In this document: positions 34,199 to 43,273 of the stretch, piece after piece
Layout of the letters: each line of letters opens with the position of its first letter
Position numbering within the stretch: position 1 is the stretch's first letter
Source: Streptomyces syringium
GTDB lineage: Bacteria > Actinomycetota > Actinomycetes > Streptomycetales > Streptomycetaceae
Reading direction: 5' to 3'
NCBI RefSeq assembly: GCF_017876625.1
Contig: NZ_JAGIOH010000001.1
Coordinates: 3,224,001-3,288,000, forward strand
DNA: 64,000 bases
Position numbers and translations under genes: made by a program
Notes under the pieces: generated by a model
The model's database searches: none
What the model was told of the DNA's origin: nothing
What the model saw: only the letters and a program-made list of their open reading frames with translations

Positions 34199-34929
34199 CA
34201 GACGCCTTTCAGTACGGTCGCCGGATTGTGATCGGGAGGCGGGGTACGGCGTGCCGCGACCGTGCGGGCCAGCGGGTTGGGGACGCGTACGCTCGTCGAG
34301 CGGACTGTGCGCAGCCCGTAGCGTCGGTGGCGTGGGTCGAAGCTCAGGGGCTGGTCACGGAGGGTGTCACCGGGGTCGTCCCCACCACTCCGGCTTTCGA
34401 CGATCACCTCCAATGCAACCGTCTTCTCCCGCCTGAGACGTCGCTGGTACCACTCCGCCGCGTGCCACCGCTCCCCCGCCAACGCCCCTTCCAGGCCCAC
34501 GTCCATGTGGACGGTCAGTTCCACGGGCTTGCTGGGCGGACAGGAGCGGCGTCCCAGATAGGGCAAGTAGGCCGGGGCACGCAACGCGCGGTACAACTCG
34601 TCGATCAGAACGCCGTCGCCTTCGACCGCCGCCACGAAGACCGCGTCGGACAGATAGAAGCGCTCGGACACCGGCATCGACTTGTCGGTGTCGCCGTGGT
34701 GCGCGGTCTGGTAGTCCCGGATGCGCGTGCCCGGCTGGTCGACGCGTACGCCGAAGCGAAGGGCGGCGAGGTCAGTCAGATCGTCCCCGCGATCGCGGCC
34801 TTGTGCGGCCGCGAGGAGGCCGATGACGCCGCTCTTCGTCGGCGCGGACTCGGTGGTCCGGCGCGCGAAGCGGGCAGCGGACCCCCAGGACTGCAAGGAC
34901 CCGGCGAGCCGTAGGAGCAGGACGCTCAT
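34198..34929 (-). CDS. cas5e: Cascade subunit Cas5e (CasD)
   Basis: This 243-residue RAMP protein binds the crRNA 5' tag and joins Cse1 to the Cas7 backbone. Family marks are MSVLLLRLAGSLQSWGSAARFARRTTESAPTKSGVIGLLAAAQGRDR at the start and a Gly-containing C-terminal half. The ATG at 34929 overlaps the cas7 stop by four bases (ATGA), so it is coupled. The start lies inside a longer open frame, and this choice gives the normal length. Confidence 0.95.
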   Translation of the reverse strand: MSVLLLRLAGSLQSWGSAARFARRTTESAPTKSGVIGLLAAAQGRDRGDDLTDLAALRFGVRVDQPGTRIRDYQTAHHGDTDKSMPVSERFYLSDAVFVAAVEGDGVLIDELYRALRAPAYLPYLGRRSCPPSKPVELTVHMDVGLEGALAGERWHAAEWYQRRLRREKTVALEVIVESRSGGDDPGDTLRDQPLSFDPRHRRYGLRTVRSTSVRVPNPLARTVAARRTPPPDHNPATVLKGV

Positions 34930-36116
34930 TTCCCCGGCTCCAGGCGGCCGGCCACGGCTGCGCCGACAGCGTCGACGAGCTCCGGCAGCGTCACCTCCGT
35001 ACCGAGGCCGGAGAGCTTCTCGGTGCCGGCGCCGACCCGCAAGAGCCACGTCGTGGTGTCGTCGACACCATAGGCGCGCTCGATGTCGGGGACGTATGCG
35101 GCCAGGCGCTCGCAGGCCGTGCGCAGATAGCCGCCGGTGATGTCCTTCGCCACCGGCTCCTCGAACGCCGCCGCGAAGCTGATGGGGCGGGTGGTGCGGA
35201 GCTTGACGACGACTACGTCCGGGAGCGTGTGGTTGCCAAACGTGTTGATCTTTCCCGTGGGAAGCGAGGCGACGAAGCCGTACACGAACGCCCACACGGC
35301 TCGCCGCACCGGCTCGGTAAGGGGCTCGTCCTCGCGGAGGCCTTCGCCCAGATTGCGCCGCAGGAGGTCGACGTCCAGGGCTGCGTAGCGGTAGAGCGTC
35401 GCGGAGTTGAACTCGACCGTACCGATCATGCCCGCGCCGGGCTCCGCGTCGCTGTTGTGGTCGTCGACGGCCGTGTAGTAGTCGGATTCGTTCTCCACCT
35501 CGTGCACGCTGATGGCGTGGGCGACCTGGGTGGCCGCGTCGACGTTGATGTCGGTGGAGTCGGCGACCATTCTGCCGAAGAGGGCGATGTCGACCGAGTG
35601 CCGGGTGTCGGCGATCCGACGCGCCCAGTCCTTGTTGCTCTTGACCTTGAGGAACGCCTTGATGTCCGCGGCGCCCTCGACAGCCAGCCGGGCGAGACCG
35701 TCGAACTGCCGCGAGCTGAGGAACATCAGGTAGGAGGACTCGGGAGGGGGCTCGTTCTCCCCCTTCTTCTTCGCCGCATCCGCCTTGCGCTTGGGTACCG
35801 CGATCGTGGATCCGGTGGCAGCTTGGAGCGTCTCGGCCGCCAAGGCCAGTGCTTCGGGGGCCTCGATCGACGGTTCGAGCTCGCTGATCCGGGTGGCCAG
35901 GATCTCGGCTCCCCGCTTCGTCCGTACTCCGAGTTCCGCCGGGTCCAGCAGGTCCTCGAACGCACGCCGGGTGGCGCGCTTCCATGCCTGGCTGGAGACC
36001 CGGGCCCGGCGCACCCCGCCGTACACAGCGGACTTCGGGGAGCCGGTGTCGTCCCGATTCAGGTTGCTCGGGGGGACGGTCTGCAGCACATGTACGTCGA
36101 GGATGGTCCGGCTCAC
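34926..36116 (-). CDS. cas7e: Cascade backbone subunit Cas7e (Cse4/CasC)
   Basis: This 396-residue RAMP protein forms the six-copy filament along the crRNA. The family start ILDVHVLQTVPPSNLNRDDTGSPKSAVYGGVRRARVSSQAWKRATRRAFE and the later DIALFGRMVADSTDINVDAATQVAHAISVHEVENESDYYTAVDD are typical. An insert rich in Lys (VPKRKADAAKKKGENEPPPESS, about 105-127) makes it slightly longer than E. coli Cas7 (363). Its GTG start overlaps the cse2 stop as GTGA. Confidence 0.96.
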   Translation of the reverse strand: MSRTILDVHVLQTVPPSNLNRDDTGSPKSAVYGGVRRARVSSQAWKRATRRAFEDLLDPAELGVRTKRGAEILATRISELEPSIEAPEALALAAETLQAATGSTIAVPKRKADAAKKKGENEPPPESSYLMFLSSRQFDGLARLAVEGAADIKAFLKVKSNKDWARRIADTRHSVDIALFGRMVADSTDINVDAATQVAHAISVHEVENESDYYTAVDDHNSDAEPGAGMIGTVEFNSATLYRYAALDVDLLRRNLGEGLREDEPLTEPVRRAVWAFVYGFVASLPTGKINTFGNHTLPDVVVVKLRTTRPISFAAAFEEPVAKDITGGYLRTACERLAAYVPDIERAYGVDDTTTWLLRVGAGTEKLSGLGTEVTLPELVDAVGAAVAGRLEPGK

Positions 36117-36802
36117 GAGGTTTCCTTCTCAGTCTCGGCGGTCTTCACGTTCTTCGCGGCTTTGGTGGCCTGATTGGCTTGGGTGGAGTCGCCCGCGGCC
36201 TGCGGGCGGTACGCGTGGAAGGAGCGCCCCCAGGAGCGGCGGACCCGGTCCAGGCCTCCCGGTTGTTGCCACTGCTCCAGTTGGTCCGCCAGGAGGCCGT
36301 AGTCCAGGGGAACGCCGTCACGTCGCAGCAGCAGGACGATGTCCCGCAGCCGCTGGGCGAGGATCGGCAGCGAGGACGCGGTACCGGCGCGTACGAAGCG
36401 CTTACGGGTCGGCTCGTCGAGCTCGGTGCCCGGCATCAGTCGGCGAACCGCGGCGCCCAATTCCGGACCGTCAGCCTGGTGCATGCGGTTCTGCCGGTGC
36501 GACTGCTGATGCAGGGCCCACAACGTCAGGGCGGTGTGAGCGGCCTCCTCGGCCCGGACCGTCCGTTCCTCCGACAGGGTGCGGACCTCGTAGAGGGCTT
36601 CCATACCGGTCAGACCCCACAGCTCCGGCATCGTCCCGTACGGCTTGCCGACTCCACGGCGCATCCGGGCCAGGGCCGCCACGGCGTCGGCACGGTCGCC
36701 CAGGTAGCCCCTCTGGAGGACGTTGATGTGCTCGCTCACCGTCGCACCGACCAGGCCCAGGGTTGGCCGACGGTGAAGAGTGGGCTGGGAGTCGGCGGTC
36801 AT
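36113..36802 (-). CDS. cse2: Cascade small subunit Cse2 (CasB)
   Basis: This 229-residue all-helical protein forms the two-copy small-subunit belly of Cascade and steadies the target strand. Matches include INVLQRGYLGDRADAVAALARMRRGVGK, TALTLWALHQQSHRQNRMH and LDYGLLADQLEQWQQPGGLDRVRRSWGRSFHA. It has a C-terminal tail of Gln/Ala/Lys (about 200-229) not needed for the fold. The start overlaps the cas3-cse1 stop by four bases. Confidence 0.94.
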   Translation of the reverse strand: MTADSQPTLHRRPTLGLVGATVSEHINVLQRGYLGDRADAVAALARMRRGVGKPYGTMPELWGLTGMEALYEVRTLSEERTVRAEEAAHTALTLWALHQQSHRQNRMHQADGPELGAAVRRLMPGTELDEPTRKRFVRAGTASSLPILAQRLRDIVLLLRRDGVPLDYGLLADQLEQWQQPGGLDRVRRSWGRSFHAYRPQAAGDSTQANQATKAAKNVKTAETEKETS

Positions 36803-39800
36803 CGGTGGGTCTCCGGCGTCTCGTGGTGGGGCGCTCCGGTAGGGGCTGGCGCATCCCCCGCCTCGGCGAACGGGTGGTGGAGGGCTTCGTTCAGGCGCAC
36901 GCGGAAGCGCAGGTCGGCCGAGGAGGCGGTGAGCCAACGCGGACCGCCCTTGGTTTCGACGAACCGCCCTTCCCACGCGGCATCGCCGGTGGCCGCCAGC
37001 AGTTCGTCCCCGAGGCCGCTGACGATCCGGTGCGCTCGGCGCTGCCACTCGGCACGCTGTCGGTACGGATCGCAGCCGGGCTTCAGCTCTCGCAGCCAGT
37101 GGCGGAACGGGCCGTCCAAGGTGCCGAAGCCCCGATCGCGTGCCGTAGTCCGGTGTGACTCCGGGTCTGACCCTGCGGCTTCGGCGAGGGCGGTGGCGAG
37201 GTCCCCGAGGGCGCGAACCGCGGCATCCGCGTCGCCGACCGCCTCGATGGCCGCCTGTCCGAAGCGGCGGTCCTCTTCGTGCAGCAGGATCACCGCCATG
37301 GTGACCCCGTCGTCGATCATTTCGTCGATCACGGACTGCTGGGTGCCGTACACCGCACCGAAGAGACGGGCCCGGATGAGCCGGTCGCCGGGCAGCGCGC
37401 CCTCGGTAATCAACCGCGCGACCCAGTCAAGGACCCGTGGCCGGATCTCGGACGTCACTTCGCGGGGCAACAGGCTGGACAGCCCCCGCCAGGCGGCGCG
37501 GGCCGGATCGTGCTCGCGAGGCATGTAGACCAAGGGCCGGCCCAGCTTCTTCTCCTGCGCCGGGCTGCGGCGCCAGCCCGTCAGCGGTTCACTGCGGTGC
37601 ATGCCCTCCTCCTGCGGGGCGAGTGGGTCGCCATAGGCGAGGACGACTCCGTGGACACCGTCCACGTCGTGGTGGAGGAGGAGCCTGCGGGACTGCCAGG
37701 TGTACAGGTCTCGCATCCCGGAAGGCCGGGAGGCGAGGTCCACCGGGTCAGCCGCGGCCGGGCCCGGCGGCTTGCGACGCCAGGCGGGCCGGTCGTCGGC
37801 GTCGATACGCAGGGTGCCGGTGTCGGCGGCGATCAGGTTGAGCAGCAGGGTCTCGCGCAGGGTGGCGCCTTCGGCGATGACACCACCCAGGTTCCCTGCC
37901 CAGGCGACGCCTTGGGGGTAACCCTTGCCCGACTTCACGCGTGGATCCCCCACCGCACCGGACTTGATGCCCGACGGGTCGAAGGCGTGGGCGTGGACCA
38001 CCCAGCGGCCGGCTTCGGCGAATCCCAACCGGTCGACGCCAAGGGCGCGCATCGTGAAGAACGGCTCGCCGTTGGGGACGTCCGCCACGATCCGGTTCAA
38101 GGAGGAAACGTCGCCCTTGGCCGTATGGAGCCCTGCGACCTGGAAGAACGGCGTCTCGGGGTGCAGGAGGTCGAAGCGGTCCCGGTGTCGGTCGAGATAG
38201 GCCTGGACCGGAGCGAAGGCGTTGTCGCTCTCCCACAGGTCCTCCCACGCGTCGATGTCCTGCGGGCCGTCGACGGCATCGTGCAGGACGGCGAGCAGCA
38301 TCCTCAGCAGGGCGAACTCCTGCGTGGGGACATCGCCCACGAGTCGTCGTACGTCGGCAGCCTGGGCGAACACCTCCTGGAGGGAGAGCTCGGTCTCCGT
38401 GCCGTCCAGACGCTGCACCGGCAGCCAGGGCCGAGAGAGCAGGTCGAAGGACGGCCTGTCACTCACCGGGCGGGCGGCGGGCGCGTCGGACCGGACGACT
38501 CTGAGGCCGTCGGTGGGGCTGTATTGCATGTCGTAGCCTGCCAGTTGGCTGCGGAGGTCCTCGTCGAGGGCAAGGATCAGCTCACCGGCCAGCCAGTGGC
38601 TCTCCTTCGTCTGCCATGCGGGTACGCACAGTTGCTCAAGCTCCTCCAGGGCGCGGTCGATCACGCCGGGGAAGGAAAACTGGTACGGCAGCCGTAGTCC
38701 GCAGGCGGCGACAGTCCGGGCGACGGCGGGCGTGGGAAGCGCCTCGGTGGGGAGTTCCTGACCGCCCCGCCCTTTCTCCAGCCAGGGCAGGGTGGCAAGG
38801 GTGCCGTCGGCGCGGCGCTGCACGACCAGCACCTCCAGGCTCTCCCTGCTGTCGCGCACCTGCGCGCGGCCGGCCCGCGTGTCGTCCGCGTCCCCGGCCC
38901 CCGCTTCGATCCATCCCAGCAACGGCCGGCCGTCCCGGCGCACTTCCCCCAGCCGGAAGGCGTCCGCCGACCTGCGCTGTTTCGCACGTGCCTGCTCATG
39001 CTCCGCACGCGCTGCGGCCAGGGCTTCGGCCCAGTCGGCCGGAACGTCGGTCTCTTCTCCGTAGGCTCGCTGAACCAGGGGCTCGATGTCCTCGGGTAGC
39101 CGCACGGGGCTGCTGGTGCCGTCGGCTTTGCCATCGCCGGCGTCGAAGTGGGGCGCGAGCACGGCCAGGGACCGGAGTAGCGGGTAAGTGCCGTAGACAC
39201 TGCAAGAGCCACTTACCGGCTGCGGAGGGCTCGTCTGCCAGTCGACGCCGGAGACGAGGCAGCGTGCGACACGGAGGCGGGCCGGGCGCTCGCTCTGGTC
39301 TTCGCCTCTCAGGTGGCGGTGGAGACGGCCCATTCGCTGCAAGAGCAGATCGATCGGGCAAAGGTCGGTGACCAGCAGGTCGAAATCCACGTCGAGTGAC
39401 TGCTCGGCCACCTGACTGGCGACCACGATGTGCGGCCCGGTGGGTCGACGGTCCTTTTCGGCGCGCTCGCCCCGGGGGCCGAAGCGCGCCAGCAGATCAG
39501 CGTCCTTGTGGGCCCGGTCGACATCGATGAAGCGCGCGTGGGCGACCGTGACGTTCCCGGCGCCGAATCGCTGCCGCAGGTGAGCGGCCGTCTCCAGGAC
39601 CCGGTCCACCGTGTTGCGTATGACCAAGGCGCAGCCGCCGTCTGCGAGTTCCTCCGCCAAGCGGTCCGTGAGGAGAGCGGGATCGTCGTCGATCCGCTCC
39701 AGTTGCACGTCGGCGCGTCGGCCGGAGGCGGTGGGGAATCGTGTTGCGGGAGGCTCTCCGGGTGCCACTGCAGTCAGAAGGGGGTAGCCGTCGGCTGCCT

Positions 39801-41433
39801 CCAGCGCAGCGTAATCGTCGGTGGTGGGGAAGGTGCCGGCATACGCTTCGGCCAACTCGCGGCGTCGCGCGGCGGGCAGCGTCGCGGAGAGGACGACCAC
39901 GGGAACCCGGTAGGCGCCCAGCCAGGACAGGACTCGGTCGAGGTAGGAGTTCATGTACGTGTCGTAGGCGTGGGCCTCGTCGATCACTACGACCTTGCCG
40001 GCGAGCGCGAGGTGGCGCAGTGCGAGGTGGCGGCTCTTGAGCCCTGCCAGCAGGAGCTGGTCGATCGTCCCGACGACGAAGGAGGCGAGCATCCCCTTCT
40101 TGCGGCCGCGCAGCCACTGATGGGCGACCAGTTCCGCGGAGCCTGCGCGGACGTCGGCCGAGGGCTGCCAGGTGTCTTCCAGGCCGTAGGGGTCCACGGC
40201 GGCGATGGTGCGGGAGCCGCTCCACTTCAGGCCCTGATAGTGGTCATTGAGGTCGGCCTTGGAATGCGCCAGGAGTACGGACCGCTCCTGTGGAAGGTCT
40301 CCGTCGTCGGGTAATCGGCCCAGCCAGTCCAGCAGCCGGGGGAACATCGCGTTGCCCGTCGCCATCGTGGGCAACGCGAAGAAGCAGCCCCCGGCGCCGG
40401 AACGCGCGGCAAAGATCTCGGCGACGGCGAGCGCGGCCTCGGTCTTCCCCTCGCCCATCGGAGCCTCGATCATCATCAAGCCGGGTGCGGACATCTCACG
40501 CGCCATCCGCACCGCCTCTTCCTGCACCGGCCGCGGACGCGCACCGCGCGGCAGGTCGAACCGGGCTCCGAACAGGTCGCCTGCCGTGCCGGTCGGCTCC
40601 TCCGGCGACCACGGGGGCGGGAGGCTGAGCCCACGCCAGGCGGCGGCGACGCGTTCGGCGTCGCTGCGAGGGTGTTCCTCGGGGAAGTACGGGAAGAGGT
40701 CGGGATTGCTGGCGATCCAGTCGGCGACGATGACGAGAGCGGTGAGCAGCACCTGGACCGGCTGGGGAAGCTTCACGCTGCGCCAGCCGGGGAGCCGCTC
40801 CCGTACGTCGTACGTCTGGGCACAGGCGTCGAGGAGTTCGTCCTGAACGCGGCGCCACAGGGCTTGGCTGGGGCCCGGGGTGCGCAGCAGGTGCGGGCGG
40901 GCGTCGAGGTCGTGGATGTCCGCGTGGGACGGGGGCACGCCGTGATGACCACCGGGAACGATCCCGAACTGAGCAGCGGACCGGCTGCTCCAACCGTGCT
41001 GCTCCGTCAGCCACTCCTGGAGAAGGAGTTGCCCTGCCAGCCCGTGTGGGGCGAATCGGCGGTCGTCGCCCAGTTGCTTCCGCTGGGGCATTTCGAGCCC
41101 GGCCGCGCGCATGTCGTCGGCGAGGGCGTCCACTTGGCAGGCGAAGGCAGGTGTGGCCTTCCCGATGTCGTGAACGGCCGCCAGCCAGACTGCCAGGGCA
41201 CGCGCATCACCGTTCCCGGCGGGCAGCGCGCCGGCGACGAGCTGCCGCACGTTCCGGGGAACCCAGTGGTCCCAGAGGAGACCGGCGACCGCCGCACTGT
41301 CAGCCATGTGCCGCCACAACGGCAACCAGCCGTCCGTCGGACGATCGTGCTTGGCCCAGACGGTACGGGCGACAGGGGTCAAGTGGGCGCCCAGGTGAGC
41401 TTTCTCGGCGTCCTGGCGAGTCATGGGAGTCAT
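36799..41433 (-). CDS. cas3-cse1: Natural fusion: Cas3 nuclease-helicase with Cse1 (Cas8e)
   Basis: This 1544-residue protein joins the effector nuclease to the Cascade large subunit. Cas3 occupies about 1-980: HD nuclease (HDIGK, His88-Asp89), helicase Walker A EAPMGEGKTEAAL near 328, DEAH box (VVVIDEAHAYDTYM) near 486, and motif VI-like DLLLQRMGRLHRH. The Cas3 C-terminal domain ends near LAGYDMQYSPTDGLRVV. A short Ala/Pro/Ser linker (about 976-993) leads to Cse1, starting SFDLLSRPWLPVQ (Phe996) and running to the end (about 550 residues), with the PAM-sensing and crRNA-tag regions expected there. Fusion would hold Cas3 on Cascade at target sites. Such fusions are described in S. griseus and other streptomycetes. 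It starts the operon 131 bp from CRISPR3. Confidence 0.95.
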   Translation of the reverse strand: MTPMTRQDAEKAHLGAHLTPVARTVWAKHDRPTDGWLPLWRHMADSAAVAGLLWDHWVPRNVRQLVAGALPAGNGDARALAVWLAAVHDIGKATPAFACQVDALADDMRAAGLEMPQRKQLGDDRRFAPHGLAGQLLLQEWLTEQHGWSSRSAAQFGIVPGGHHGVPPSHADIHDLDARPHLLRTPGPSQALWRRVQDELLDACAQTYDVRERLPGWRSVKLPQPVQVLLTALVIVADWIASNPDLFPYFPEEHPRSDAERVAAAWRGLSLPPPWSPEEPTGTAGDLFGARFDLPRGARPRPVQEEAVRMAREMSAPGLMMIEAPMGEGKTEAALAVAEIFAARSGAGGCFFALPTMATGNAMFPRLLDWLGRLPDDGDLPQERSVLLAHSKADLNDHYQGLKWSGSRTIAAVDPYGLEDTWQPSADVRAGSAELVAHQWLRGRKKGMLASFVVGTIDQLLLAGLKSRHLALRHLALAGKVVVIDEAHAYDTYMNSYLDRVLSWLGAYRVPVVVLSATLPAARRRELAEAYAGTFPTTDDYAALEAADGYPLLTAVAPGEPPATRFPTASGRRADVQLERIDDDPALLTDRLAEELADGGCALVIRNTVDRVLETAAHLRQRFGAGNVTVAHARFIDVDRAHKDADLLARFGPRGERAEKDRRPTGPHIVVASQVAEQSLDVDFDLLVTDLCPIDLLLQRMGRLHRHLRGEDQSERPARLRVARCLVSGVDWQTSPPQPVSGSCSVYGTYPLLRSLAVLAPHFDAGDGKADGTSSPVRLPEDIEPLVQRAYGEETDVPADWAEALAAARAEHEQARAKQRRSADAFRLGEVRRDGRPLLGWIEAGAGDADDTRAGRAQVRDSRESLEVLVVQRRADGTLATLPWLEKGRGGQELPTEALPTPAVARTVAACGLRLPYQFSFPGVIDRALEELEQLCVPAWQTKESHWLAGELILALDEDLRSQLAGYDMQYSPTDGLRVVRSDAPAARPVSDRPSFDLLSRPWLPVQRLDGTETELSLQEVFAQAADVRRLVGDVPTQEFALLRMLLAVLHDAVDGPQDIDAWEDLWESDNAFAPVQAYLDRHRDRFDLLHPETPFFQVAGLHTAKGDVSSLNRIVADVPNGEPFFTMRALGVDRLGFAEAGRWVVHAHAFDPSGIKSGAVGDPRVKSGKGYPQGVAWAGNLGGVIAEGATLRETLLLNLIAADTGTLRIDADDRPAWRRKPPGPAAADPVDLASRPSGMRDLYTWQSRRLLLHHDVDGVHGVVLAYGDPLAPQEEGMHRSEPLTGWRRSPAQEKKLGRPLVYMPREHDPARAAWRGLSSLLPREVTSEIRPRVLDWVARLITEGALPGDRLIRARLFGAVYGTQQSVIDEMIDDGVTMAVILLHEEDRRFGQAAIEAVGDADAAVRALGDLATALAEAAGSDPESHRTTARDRGFGTLDGPFRHWLRELKPGCDPYRQRAEWQRRAHRIVSGLGDELLAATGDAAWEGRFVETKGGPRWLTASSADLRFRVRLNEALHHPFAEAGDAPAPTGAPHHETPETHR

Positions 41434-41563
41434 TGAACACGTGCAGGTGGCAGCGCATGGCGATTATCGGAAGATCGCGCGGTGAGGGTACTTGCGTGGT
41501 AATGGGACGACGCGCGGAGGGCTGTGGAGCAGGTCTCGCCTGGGCGTGGTGTTCCACCGTGAT

Positions 41564-42933
41564 GATCTATCCCCGCGGGTGCGGGGAGCAGATCTCCGGT
41601 CCGATTCGCGGTCTTACTCCTCGAGGTCCATCCCCGCGGGTGCGGGGAGCAGTCGCCCGCTTCCCGTCGGCGGGTGGAAAGTTCGGGTCCATCCCCGCGG
41701 GTGCGGGGAGCAGGCGGACTTGGCCTTCACACCCTTGTCCTTGAAGGGTCCATCCCCGCGGGTGCGGGGAGCAGTGAAATCCCCCGTGCAGCGAGGGCAC
41801 GGCCGGGGGTCCATCCCCGCGGGTGCGGGGAGCAGCCGCTTCGGCCGTGGCCCTCAACTGAGCCGGTGGGGCCATCCCCGCATGCGCGGGGAGCAGATCA
41901 CCCTGACCGCGCGCCGGTTGATGGCGCAGGGTCCATCCCCGCATGCGCGGGGAGCAGACAGGGACTGGGCACGCGAGGAGCGCCTCGCCGGGTCCATCCC
42001 CGCATGCACGGGGAGCAGTCGCGGACCTCTTCGGCCAGGTCGATGAAGGCGGGTCCATCCCCGCATGCGCGGGGAGCAGTCCACCCTATGCACGTGGGCT
42101 ACCGGTAAGTAGGGTCCATCCCCGCATGCGCGGGGAGCAGCTCGGCAGGGTCCAGGTCGTGGTGCCGGATGAGGGTCCATCCCCGCATGCGCGGGGAGCA
42201 GGCCCGCCACCCGGCCGCGCTGCACTTGGCCTTGGGTCCATCCCCGCATGCGCGGGGAGCAGTTCACGGCGAGCCCGACCCCTCCGGTCTATGCAGGTCC
42301 ATCCCCGCATGCGCGGGGAGCAGCCCACCATCCGGCGGCGCCCCAGGTCAGGGCGGGTCCATCCCCGCATGCGCGGGGAGCAGATGGTCATGGTCTCCCT
42401 CTCCGGCTCCTGCCTGGTCCATCCCCGCATGCGCGGGGAGCAGGGCTTCTCGGGCCGCCGCCTCCCGCCAAAACGGGGTCCATCCCCGCATGCGCGGGGA
42501 GCAGGCCCCCGGGGCCAGCAAGAGCCTGTCCACGCGGGGTCCATCCCCGCATGCGCGGGGAGCAGTGCCCCCGACCGCGCTCGAACACCCGGTCACCGGG
42601 TCCATCCCCGCATGCGCGGGGAGCAGCATGTCCACCTCCTTGGAAAGGATGTCCATTTGGGTCCATCCCCGCATGCGCGGGGAGCAGCGTTCCGTGAACG
42701 GCGTCGTCAAGTCCCACGCGGGTCCATCCCCGCATGCGCGGGGAGCAGGCGGCAGGAGGCTCTGTACGAGACGGGGCGGTCGGGTCCATCCCCGCATGCG
42801 CGGGGAGCAGGATGGTGGCCAGCACGATGGGCACGGCCCCGCGCGGTCCATCCCCGCATGCGCGGGGAGCAGGCCGCTTCGTTGTAGTAGGCCCGCTCAC
42901 GGTCGGGTCCATCCCCGCATGCGCGGGGAGCAG
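41564..42933 (-). CRISPR. CRISPR3: 23-repeat type I-E array
   Basis: Twenty-three repeats end at 61-bp steps from 41591 to 42933 (two steps of 60, two of 62), with 22 spacers. The first five repeats from the left have the core CGGGTGCG, and the 18 nearer the leader have CATGCGCG, a clean block change between 41835 and 41896. One leader-side repeat has an A in the stem (CATGCACG, 42018). A decayed copy is likely at about 41505-41532, where GGAGCAG appears 59 bp before the first full repeat. The crRNA strand is minus and the leader is on the right. Confidence 0.97.
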
Positions 42934-43018
42934 ACTCTGCGACCTGCGAGTTCATCGCCGGCCGCAGGCGCTTCCGAGCAGTTTCACCGAACCAGACATA
43001 AGAGACAAGGTCACCCCT
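42934..43018 (-). promoter_or_regulatory. CRISPR3 leader and following gap
   Basis: ACTC, CGACCTGC, TTCATC, GCAG, TTCC.AGCA.TT.CACCGA and CCAGACAT (42992-42999) match the CRISPR2 leader in order. This region should hold the promoter for the array and possibly for read-through into the cas operon. The rest of the gap up to 43273 holds no gene that I can support. Confidence 0.7.
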
Positions 43019-43273
43019 TCAGGGGCCTCTCCTCCTGAGCCCCACCCAAAGCTAGCGCCCGACCACGCAACCGCATCAGGGAAATCGCCGACCACCTCCA
43101 CACCCGGAGTCCCCAACTTTCCGCCGCCCCGAAGCGGACCCGACCCCCACCCCGCCCAACCTGATGATCGCACCGCCCCAAACCGACTAAAGTCGGATCT
43201 CATTACCGCTGGTTGTGGGGCCAGTACGCGGTTCCGGGGCGTCTCGCGCCCCGAGGGGAGGGCATGTTTCCGT

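Noticed and set aside
36799..41433. Two separate genes cas3 and cse1 or an assembly join
   Set aside because: The frame is continuous, with a plausible linker and both ends complete. Such fusions are known in streptomycetes.
41434..41563. A GATAAT-like -10 element upstream of cas3
   Set aside because: No suitable -35 box lies at the right distance, so it was not reported as a promoter.
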